Of a DNA stretch of 39,403 nucleotides, positions 5,540 to 10,989 are shown piece after piece. Positions within the stretch are counted from its first letter, which is position 1. Every line of letters begins with the position of its first letter. A program made the translations under genes and the position numbers. Location of the stretch: the IMG/VR virus record IMGVR_UViG_3300034019_000927, positions 1-39,403 of that record; one strand, written 5' to 3'. The stretch comes from a virus. The notes beneath the pieces are model-generated. The model saw only the letters and a list, made by a program, of their open reading frames with translations. It was not told where the DNA came from and ran no database searches.

Positions 5540-5824
5540 TTAGGCGACGGCGGCCCACCCCAGCGTCTTGGCCGCGCGCTCCTCCTTGCGCAGCGCGTCC
5601 TCGATGTAGAGGCACGCGGAGAGCAGGTTGGCCTCCGGGTTGATCGCGCTGGCAGCCGTGGCGCGCAGGTACGCGGCCGCGCGGCGGTCGGCCTTGGCCT
5701 GACGGAGCAGCTCCTTGGCGAGCGTCTTCCGGGCGTTCCGCTCGTCGCGCAGCGCGGCGGCGGCCTCGTCGAGGAACTTGGCGGTGCGGGCGGTGCGGGC
5801 GGAGGTCGTGGCGGCGTTGGTCAT
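5540..5824 (-). CDS. Helical hypothetical protein, 94 aa, first leftward gene
   Basis: First gene of the leftward island. ATG 5824 is preceded on the coding strand by GAGGATCCCTTCC, a strong ribosome-binding site; an upstream in-frame ATG at 5911 falls inside the promoter and is unlikely. The 94-residue product is Ala-, Arg- and Glu-rich and predicted all-helical (FLDEAAAALRDERNARKTLAKELLRQAKADRRAAAYL). It is basic overall, so nucleic-acid binding is possible. Immediately upstream are a parS-like site (5849-5864) and a sigma70 promoter (5883-5911). Its function is unknown. Confidence 0.7.
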   Translation of the reverse strand: MTNAATTSARTARTAKFLDEAAAALRDERNARKTLAKELLRQAKADRRAAAYLRATAASAINPEANLLSACLYIEDALRKEERAAKTLGWAAVA

Positions 5825-5848
5825 GGAAGGGATCCTCGAGGCGGGTGG

Positions 5849-5864
5849 TGTTTCACGTGAAACC
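5849..5864. promoter_or_regulatory. parS-like ParB-binding site
   Basis: The 16-mer TGTTTCACGTGAAACC differs from the widely conserved chromosomal parS consensus TGTTTCACGTGAAACA only at the last base and contains the perfect 14-base palindrome 5850-5863. It lies between the leftward promoter (-10 at 5883) and the start of the first leftward gene (5824). No ParA or ParB gene is visible in this genome, so a host ParB would have to recognise it. An accidental palindrome for another regulator is the alternative. Confidence 0.7.
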
Positions 5865-5882
5865 GCGTGGGCGACACAGGAC

Positions 5883-5911
5883 AATCTAGGGCAGGAAAGC
5901 CTACCCGTCAA
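5883..5911 (-). promoter_or_regulatory. Leftward sigma70 promoter in the divergent control region
   Basis: On the minus strand, TTGACG (5906-5911) and TAGATT (5883-5888) are 17 bases apart, reading into the gene at 5824. CCTACCCGTCAAG occurs at 5900-5912, as at the other two leftward promoters. No equally convincing rightward promoter is visible for the packaging genes in this 134-base gap. Confidence 0.75.
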
Positions 5912-5936
5912 GGGGTCTACTCTACCGGACGGGTAG
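5901..5936. promoter_or_regulatory. Inverted-repeat operator candidate
   Basis: CTACCCGTC (5901-5909) and its exact complement GACGGGTAG (5928-5936) face each other across 18 bases. One arm overlaps the -35 of the leftward promoter, the other faces the packaging genes. A CTACTCTAC string occurs twice nearby (about 5917 and 5946). This is consistent with a repressor controlling both directions, though the protein is not identified. Confidence 0.55.
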
Positions 5937-5958
5937 GGAACTGACCTACTCTACTCGC

Positions 5959-6456
5959 ATGAATCCACGCGCCGTATTGAAAGCTGCCATCGAGAAGGAC
6001 CGCGCCTCGCGCCCCACAAGGGCCCGCAGGAGCCGCGAACGGGCGCAGCCGAAGGTTGGGGTGCTGCCCCCGCCCCCCGTGGCCGCTACGGGGCAGCCAG
6101 AGGCCGCAGCGGCCGTTGTCGTTGCAGGGCCTGTTGGCGGTCGGCAGGTCGCCTCGACGGCCAAGGCGACGGCCGCCTCAGCGAGGAACGCCCCCGGCCG
6201 GGAGTGGAGCCCCGCGCCCGCGCCCCGGGCGGCTGCGGCTGGCCGGCCCCTCGAGGAGTGGAAGGCGTGGCTGCGCTCCATTGTGGACACGGACAGCACC
6301 CGGGCCGCCATCACGGCCATCCTCGCGGATCCGGGCCACCCGGCGTTTCACCGCGTGCTGGCGTGGGCGGACGAGCGGGGCTTTGGCAAGGAGCGGCAGG
6401 CGCTCGACGCGACCCTGCAGCTCGAGGTGGTGCGGCGGGATGAGGGGGGGCGGTAG
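5959..6456 (+). CDS. Terminase small subunit-like protein
   Basis: The 165-residue protein lies directly before the large terminase, whose GTG begins the base after this gene's stop, which is the normal place for TerS. The N-terminal 30 residues are strongly basic (AAIEKDRASRPTRARRSRERAQPK), a Pro/Ala-rich linker covers about 35-90, and the C-terminal 70 residues are a compact helical domain (LEEWKAWLRSIVDTDSTRAAITAIL, HPAFHRVLAWADERGFGK). TerS binds the packaging site and recruits TerL. The assignment rests mainly on position and on the helix-rich C-terminal part, since no signature is certain. Confidence 0.6.
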   Translation: MNPRAVLKAAIEKDRASRPTRARRSRERAQPKVGVLPPPPVAATGQPEAAAAVVVAGPVGGRQVASTAKATAASARNAPGREWSPAPAPRAAAAGRPLEEWKAWLRSIVDTDSTRAAITAILADPGHPAFHRVLAWADERGFGKERQALDATLQLEVVRRDEGGR

Positions 6457-7959
6457 GTGCTTACCGCCTCGGACGCAAACGTCCTCTACCTCCCCCGCCC
6501 GCTGGCGCATCAGGTGCCGGTCCTGAACCACCCCGCGCGGTTCAAGCTGTGGCGGGCAGGCCGGCGGACCGGGAAGAGCCGCGCGGCCCTGCTGGCAGGG
6601 GTGGACGGCCACGGGCCCCGGAAGGCCGGCCAGCCGGCTTTACGCGGGCTCCTGCAGGGGGGGGACATCGTCTGGCTGTCACCCGACTACCCCCAGAGCG
6701 CGGCCATCTGGCGGGAGGAGATCCTGCCCCGCTTTGACGGCCGCCCCGGGGTCACCGTTAACCGCAGCGAGCGGCGGGTGGAGGTGCAGGGGCTGGGCTC
6801 CCTCGAGCTCCGCTCCGCCGAGGCCATCGACGGCATCCGTGGCCGGCGCCTCGACGGGGTCATCGTGGACGAGGCGGCCCACCTCGACCTTGAGTACGCG
6901 CTGGGCGCCGTCATCCTCCCAACCCTGCTGGACCGGGGCGGCTGGCTGCTGGTCATCAGCTCCCCCAACGGCGGCCACGACGGCAACCAGCAGAAGCGGG
7001 TGCCGAGCTGGTTCAACCTGCTGGCCGAGGAGGCGGAGGCCGGCAAGGCGGAGTGGGCCGCCTTCCACAACCGCACGGAGGACAACCCCACCCTGAGCGC
7101 TGAGGACGTGGCGGTTCTGCGCTCGCAGTACCCCCCGGGCTCCGCGACCGCGCAGCAGGAGCTGGACGCGCTGCTGGTGGCGGGCGGCGGGCGGTTCTAC
7201 CCCGAGCTTTTCGAGGATTCGGACCGGCTGTGGGTCACCGTCCCCCGGGATGGCAAGGTGTGGCAGCTCCCCGACTGGGCCGAGTTCTGGGGCGCCTACG
7301 ACTGGGGGTACTCTCACCCCGCCGTTTACGTGCAGTTCGCCCGGGTGGGCAACGTGGTGACGGTGCTGGACACCACCTTCATGCGCCGCTATCAGGACGA
7401 GGAGCAGGCGGCGGACATGAGGGGCAACGCGGACCCTCGGTGCCTTCGCACGGTCTACGCCGGCCACGACGCCTTCGCCAAGCGCATGGCCCACGTGGCG
7501 GCCGCCGAGACGGTGGCGGACGTGTTCGACCGCTACGGGATCAGTCTCGGCAAGGCGAACATCGACCGGGCGGCCGGGGCCAAGGCGATGCGGCGGCTGC
7601 TGGCCCGCGCGTCCGGGGTGGTCACGCTGCAGGTGAACGACACCCCGGGGAACCGCCGCGCCATCGACGAGCTGTCCAAGCTGGTCCCCGACCCCTTGAA
7701 CTTTGATGTGCCGGCCAAGCGGGACGCGGACGACCGGGGCCTGAACGGCGACGACGCGGCCGACGCATGGCGGTACGGGCTGGTGAACGTCGGGACGGAG
7801 GTGGTGGAGCCGATTCGGCGCACCCAGCGCAACAACGTGACCGACGGCCGCGACGACGTGGTGGACCCGTTCAGCCCGGAGGTGGAGCGGAACCGCAGCG
7901 GCTGGACGGTGCAGTACGAGCAGCGCCCTGCCGGCGCGGACGGCCAGTTCGGGTGGTAG
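6457..7959 (+). CDS. terL: Terminase large subunit
   Basis: DNA-packaging motor ATPase and nuclease of 500 residues, started at GTG 6457 immediately after the previous stop. Walker A is GRRTGKS at 35-41, preceded by the typical FKLWRAG lead-in, and Walker B is VIVDEA at 135-140. The C-terminal RNase H-like nuclease shows three acidic positions: D282 in GAYDWGY, D338 in YAGHDAF, and D432/D433 with D436 in GDDAADAWRYG. The order and spacing fit the Terminase_6 type. It drives ATP-dependent translocation of concatemeric DNA into the prohead through the portal encoded at 10989 and cuts the DNA. The P22-like portal suggests headful packaging. Confidence 0.93.
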   Translation: MLTASDANVLYLPRPLAHQVPVLNHPARFKLWRAGRRTGKSRAALLAGVDGHGPRKAGQPALRGLLQGGDIVWLSPDYPQSAAIWREEILPRFDGRPGVTVNRSERRVEVQGLGSLELRSAEAIDGIRGRRLDGVIVDEAAHLDLEYALGAVILPTLLDRGGWLLVISSPNGGHDGNQQKRVPSWFNLLAEEAEAGKAEWAAFHNRTEDNPTLSAEDVAVLRSQYPPGSATAQQELDALLVAGGGRFYPELFEDSDRLWVTVPRDGKVWQLPDWAEFWGAYDWGYSHPAVYVQFARVGNVVTVLDTTFMRRYQDEEQAADMRGNADPRCLRTVYAGHDAFAKRMAHVAAAETVADVFDRYGISLGKANIDRAAGAKAMRRLLARASGVVTLQVNDTPGNRRAIDELSKLVPDPLNFDVPAKRDADDRGLNGDDAADAWRYGLVNVGTEVVEPIRRTQRNNVTDGRDDVVDPFSPEVERNRSGWTVQYEQRPAGADGQFGW

Positions 7960-7994
7960 CGCCCAGCCGGCTGGAGGTGCTTACCCCGCGCGGG

Positions 7995-8504
7995 ATGGAG
8001 GCGAACGCGACTGCGCACCGCGTGGCCGATGCCATCGCCGCCCGCAAGGGGATGGTGTGGGCCCCCACCCCGGAGGACCGCCCCGCGACGGTGGACGGGG
8101 CTTTTCTTAAGGACGGCCGCCTCCACGCGCTGGCGGAGTGCAAGGTGCGCGAGGATCGGCGCGCCGAGATCGCGCGGACCAAGTGGGGCGACTCGCTGCT
8201 GATCACCTACGAGAAGCTGTACCGGGGCAAGGCGCTGGCCGAGGGGCTGGCGGTTCCGCTGGTGCTGATCATCTACCTTCGCCCCGACGCCACTGCCTAC
8301 GTGTGGCGCGTGAGCGACGAGCGCGGACGGTGGACGAAGCACCCGCACACCGAGGAGACGCGGACGCAGGCGACGTGCAACGGGGGCACTGCGTACCGCC
8401 TGAACGCCTTTCTGCCGTTCGCGGACGCGGTGCCCTTCCCTTACCCTCGCGCGCTGCGGAACGTCCCGCAGAACGCGGCCCAGCAGGCGCTGCTTGGCTT
8501 ATAG
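7995..8504 (+). CDS. PD-(D/E)XK-type nuclease-like protein
   Basis: The 169-residue product (from ATG 7995) has the restriction-endonuclease-like core: ATVDGAFLKDGRLHALAECKVRE, with D34 and E48-x-K50 at the spacing of the PD-(D/E)XK motif, then a helix and a hydrophobic strand (AVPLVLIIYL). The alternative starts GTG 7977 and GTG 7953 would add 6 or 14 residues; the GGAGG at 7973-7977 is too far from 7995 to decide. Lying between terminase and structural genes, it could process packaging or recombination DNA. A catalytic role is inferred from the motif only. Confidence 0.7.
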   Translation: MEANATAHRVADAIAARKGMVWAPTPEDRPATVDGAFLKDGRLHALAECKVREDRRAEIARTKWGDSLLITYEKLYRGKALAEGLAVPLVLIIYLRPDATAYVWRVSDERGRWTKHPHTEETRTQATCNGGTAYRLNAFLPFADAVPFPYPRALRNVPQNAAQQALLGL

Positions 8505-8594
8505 CGCGCGTGGCCGCACGACACGACGACAACACGGCGCGGCGACAGTCCGACGGATAGCGGAAACTACGGCGTCGGTCGCAGCTTGTGACGC

Positions 8595-8765
8595 ATGAGC
8601 ATGTCACCTGTTTTGGCGGCCATCATTTTTCGCCGTCGAGTGAAGCGCGCAGGCGGAGGTGGGGGCGGCGGATTGCCGGCCACGGCGCTGCTGCTGGAGA
8701 ACAACAACGGCATCCAACTCGAAACCGGCAGCACCGACAGCGACGTGCTGATCATGGAGACGTAA
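8595..8765 (+). CDS. Small Gly-rich virion-type peptide, 56 aa
   Basis: A short ORF between the nuclease and the first fibre gene, stopping three bases before the fibre ATG. The product begins MSMSPVLAAIIFRRRVKRAG, then a run of seven glycines, then a tail TALLLENNNGIQLETGSTDSDVLIMET. Small peptides with a Gly linker and a LLLE..GIQLE-like tail are common beside phage head and tail genes, where most have no assigned role. Internal ATG 8601 is an alternative start. GC-rich codons and tight placement support it. Confidence 0.55.
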   Translation: MSMSPVLAAIIFRRRVKRAGGGGGGGLPATALLLENNNGIQLETGSTDSDVLIMET

Positions 8766-8768
8766 GCC

Positions 8769-9695
8769 ATGCCCGCAACCAAGATTTCCGCACTCACCGC
8801 CGGGGGCGCGTCCCAAGCGACGGACGAGTACGTCGTCGCCCGCGCTGGCGACAACCGCAAGATCACCGGCGCTGACATCGCAGCGGCTGCGACAAGCCTC
8901 GGCATCGTGGCACGTCTCCAAGCAGCGAGCGGCACCATCACCGCCGACGCGCCCGTCCTCAACCTGACGCAGACGTGGAACAACGCGGCCGTTGTGTTCA
9001 CGGGCATCAAGCTCAACGTCACCGAAACCGCGAGTGCTAACGGTTCGTTTCTGTTGGATCTTCAACGCGGCGGAGTTTCTCGGTTTGCCGTGTACAACAC
9101 CGGGCAAATCAACTTTCATGGCGGTCAGTACGCGCTGATTTTCAAGGACACCGGATCTACCACTATTCGTGGTGGCGTGGATTTCTGGCCAACTCAAGAC
9201 GGGTTTGGGTTTTTTGGCTCGAACTTGGTCTCGGTCAATTTTTTCAACACGACGGTTGCTCGCCTTGCTTCTGGCATTGCGTTTGGGTGGGCAAGTGGCA
9301 GTCCCGTTACCACCGCTTTCGATGTCACGCTGTTCCGTGACGCCGCGAGCGTGCTGGCGCTTCGCACTGGCACCACCGCGCAGACGTTCCGTGTCTACCG
9401 CACCTTCACCGACGCAAGCAACCACGAACGACTGTCGCTGAACTGGTCCAACAGCACGGTGATTGTTGCGACCGAAGGCGCTGGAACTGGTACGCGTGGC
9501 AACCTTGCGTTCGGCACCGCAGCGTTGGCAACCACAGCTACGCGCGGTCACATCATGATTCCGTCGTGCGCGGGGATTGCCACGGGCGTCCCGGCGGACA
9601 TTCCCACCGGACAAGTGGCGCTGATCTTTGACAGCACCAACAACAAGCTCGGCGTTTACGACGGCGGCTGGATCTGGACCGCTGCGCTGACGTAA
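8769..9695 (+). CDS. Fibre-like structural protein 1, 308 aa
   Basis: The N terminus (KISALTAGGASQATDEYVVARAGDNRKITGADIAAA) matches the opening module of many phage fibre and appendage proteins, and the C terminus (QVALIFDSTNNKLGVYDGGWIWT) matches the closing beta module of the same group. The middle (about residues 55-270) is beta-rich with Thr, Asn and Gly. Bases 9000-9500 are visibly more AT-rich than flanking genes and use codons rare elsewhere in the window, which suggests a separately acquired receptor-binding segment. Its place before the portal, away from the main tail genes, suggests a head- or neck-attached fibre. Confidence in a fibre-type protein is good; its location on the virion is inferred. 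Confidence 0.75.
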   Translation: MPATKISALTAGGASQATDEYVVARAGDNRKITGADIAAAATSLGIVARLQAASGTITADAPVLNLTQTWNNAAVVFTGIKLNVTETASANGSFLLDLQRGGVSRFAVYNTGQINFHGGQYALIFKDTGSTTIRGGVDFWPTQDGFGFFGSNLVSVNFFNTTVARLASGIAFGWASGSPVTTAFDVTLFRDAASVLALRTGTTAQTFRVYRTFTDASNHERLSLNWSNSTVIVATEGAGTGTRGNLAFGTAALATTATRGHIMIPSCAGIATGVPADIPTGQVALIFDSTNNKLGVYDGGWIWTAALT

Positions 9696-9712
9696 CCTCT
9701 GACCACACACCC

Positions 9713-9886
9713 ATGACCCTCGACTTCACCGTCACCGAAGCGCAGGCCCTCGTCGGCCTGCTGGACATCGCCACCAAGAGCGGCGGGCTTGAGATCGCAC
9801 AGGCGGCGCTGCCCCTCGCCATCAAGATTCAGACGGCCATCGACGCAGAAACGAAGACCAGCACCGCGAAGGAGGATGCCGCATGA
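9713..9886 (+). CDS. Small hypothetical protein, 57 aa
   Basis: ATG 9713 follows the fibre gene by 17 bases, and the stop overlaps the ATG of the next gene (9883), so it is coupled to it. The 57-residue product is mostly one or two helices (MTLDFTVTEAQALVGLLDIATKSGGLEIAQAALPLAIKIQTAI) with a charged C terminus. It looks like a small structural or chaperone-like protein for the neighbouring fibre; the function is unknown. Confidence 0.6.
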   Translation: MTLDFTVTEAQALVGLLDIATKSGGLEIAQAALPLAIKIQTAIDAETKTSTAKEDAA

Positions 9887-10104
9887 TCGTCACCATCGAC
9901 ACCGACAACGCCGCGCCGGGGCCGTTCGCCACGGATGCCGAGTACTGCCAGTTCGTGATGGCGAACGCGGCGCTGTCGTACCAAGTGCAGTACAAGACCG
10001 CCACGGTGGATGCTGGCATCACGGCTGCTCGCGAGGCATACAACGCCAGCCTGCCGCCGGAGCCCACGCCGGAGCCGGTGGACGAGCGGCGTTTGGGGCT
10101 CTGA
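9883..10104 (+). CDS. Small hypothetical protein, 73 aa
   Basis: Starts at an ATG overlapping the previous stop. It begins MIVTIDTDNAAPGPFATDAEYCQFV, has a helical middle, and ends in a Pro/Glu-rich tail (PPEPTPEPVDERRLGL). The Pro/Glu tail resembles that of the small protein after the main tail fibre at 20983. Both follow fibre genes, so fibre-assembly or virion decoration roles are possible, but unproven. Confidence 0.6.
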   Translation: MIVTIDTDNAAPGPFATDAEYCQFVMANAALSYQVQYKTATVDAGITAAREAYNASLPPEPTPEPVDERRLGL

Positions 10105-10153
10105 GTCGGTGATCATGCAGGAATCGCAGGCAACCATACACGCGGAGTAACCC

Positions 10154-10612
10154 ATGGCACGTGCCGTGCCGCTGACCGAAGTGCAGCGCTACAATCAGGC
10201 CGCGTGGGGCGCGCAGGACCGGCTGGTGCTGGTCTCCGTCCCTGCCGCAGCGGCGCAGTCGCTCGTGGGCAAGAACCTCGTGGACTGCGGCGCCCTCACC
10301 GTTGCCGGCACCTACGAGGTGCTCATCCCCCTCTCGGGGATCAGCACGGCCCTCGAGGTCCACCTGACGGCCACCATCGCCGCCGGCACCGTGTCCAGTG
10401 CGCTCAACACGCTGTACTACGTGTCGAACGCCTCGTCGCCTTCCACGTGGGTCAACAAGACGGCGGGGTCGGGAGCGGGGTCGCTGACGACCACCACCCG
10501 GCAGTCGTCCACCATCAGCACGCTGCGCGGCGAGCAGTTCGCGCGAATGACCCTGACGCTGGCGTCCTCGCCCAACGTGACGTTCACGCAAGCCGAGTAC
10601 AACGGGCTGTGA
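10154..10612 (+). CDS. Beta-rich virion-type protein, 152 aa
   Basis: The 152-residue product has a short helical N terminus, then a beta-rich, Thr/Ser-rich body (LVDCGALTVAGTYEVLIPLSG, LEVHLTATIAAGTVSSALNTLYYVSN, FARMTLTLASSPNVTF) with the look of a jelly-roll or Ig-like decoration domain. No enzyme motif is present. It lies between fibre 1 and the portal. Head decoration or fibre-associated protein is the most likely category, by composition and position only. Confidence 0.6.
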   Translation: MARAVPLTEVQRYNQAAWGAQDRLVLVSVPAAAAQSLVGKNLVDCGALTVAGTYEVLIPLSGISTALEVHLTATIAAGTVSSALNTLYYVSNASSPSTWVNKTAGSGAGSLTTTTRQSSTISTLRGEQFARMTLTLASSPNVTFTQAEYNGL

Positions 10613-10989
10613 GCGTGGACACCGCGATCCTGCTAGTACTGACGGTCTCGATGGCGGCCTGCGGGTGGGGGCTGCTGTCGCTGGCGCGCGAGGACCGTGC
10701 ACAGCGCGCGCAGCTCGAGGAGCGGCGTTTGACGCTGGAGGAGCGGCGTTTGACGCTGGAAGAGCAGCGCGCCATTCTGCCGGCTAGCGTGGAGGAGGAC
10801 ATCCCCGTGGACCTGCAGCTTCGCATCAACGCCGAGACGGAGACGTGGGCGCGCGATTCGATGCAGGCGCTGGCGCGCGAGCTGTACATGAAGCACCGGA
10901 ACTGGGACAGCGTGCGGGCTGAGATGGGCCGCATGGATGCGCAGGCGATGCTGGCGCCCCCGGGCTGGTCGCAGACCGGGATGGCGTGA
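10609..10989 (+). CDS. Membrane-anchored coiled-coil protein, 126 aa
   Basis: Starts at GTG 10609 (overlapping the previous stop) or GTG 10615. An N-terminal hydrophobic span (about residues 5-25, ILLVLTVSMAACGWGLLSLA) is followed by a heptad-like coiled coil containing a perfect peptide repeat EERRLTL, then an acidic helical C-terminal part (LQLRINAETETWARDSMQALARELYMKHRNWD). The repeat is encoded by an exact 21-base duplication. Position just before the portal suggests a structural or assembly role, but the family is not recognised. Confidence 0.65.
   Translation: MSVDTAILLVLTVSMAACGWGLLSLAREDRAQRAQLEERRLTLEERRLTLEEQRAILPASVEEDIPVDLQLRINAETETWARDSMQALARELYMKHRNWDSVRAEMGRMDAQAMLAPPGWSQTGMA
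10717..10758 (+). repeat. Exact 21-bp tandem duplication
   Basis: Bases 10717-10737 are repeated exactly at 10738-10758, encoding two copies of EERRLTL in the coiled-coil gene; a third, diverged copy follows. The in-frame 21-base unit lengthens the coiled coil by one heptad. Confidence 0.85.

Noticed and set aside
8604-9710. Antisense frame of 368 codons opposite the first fibre gene
   Set aside because: The plus-strand product has recognisable fibre modules; the antisense product has none.
9713-10104. Toxin-antitoxin pair for the two small overlapping genes
   Set aside because: Neither product shows a toxin fold motif or an antitoxin DNA-binding domain; their position beside fibre genes fits small virion-related proteins better.
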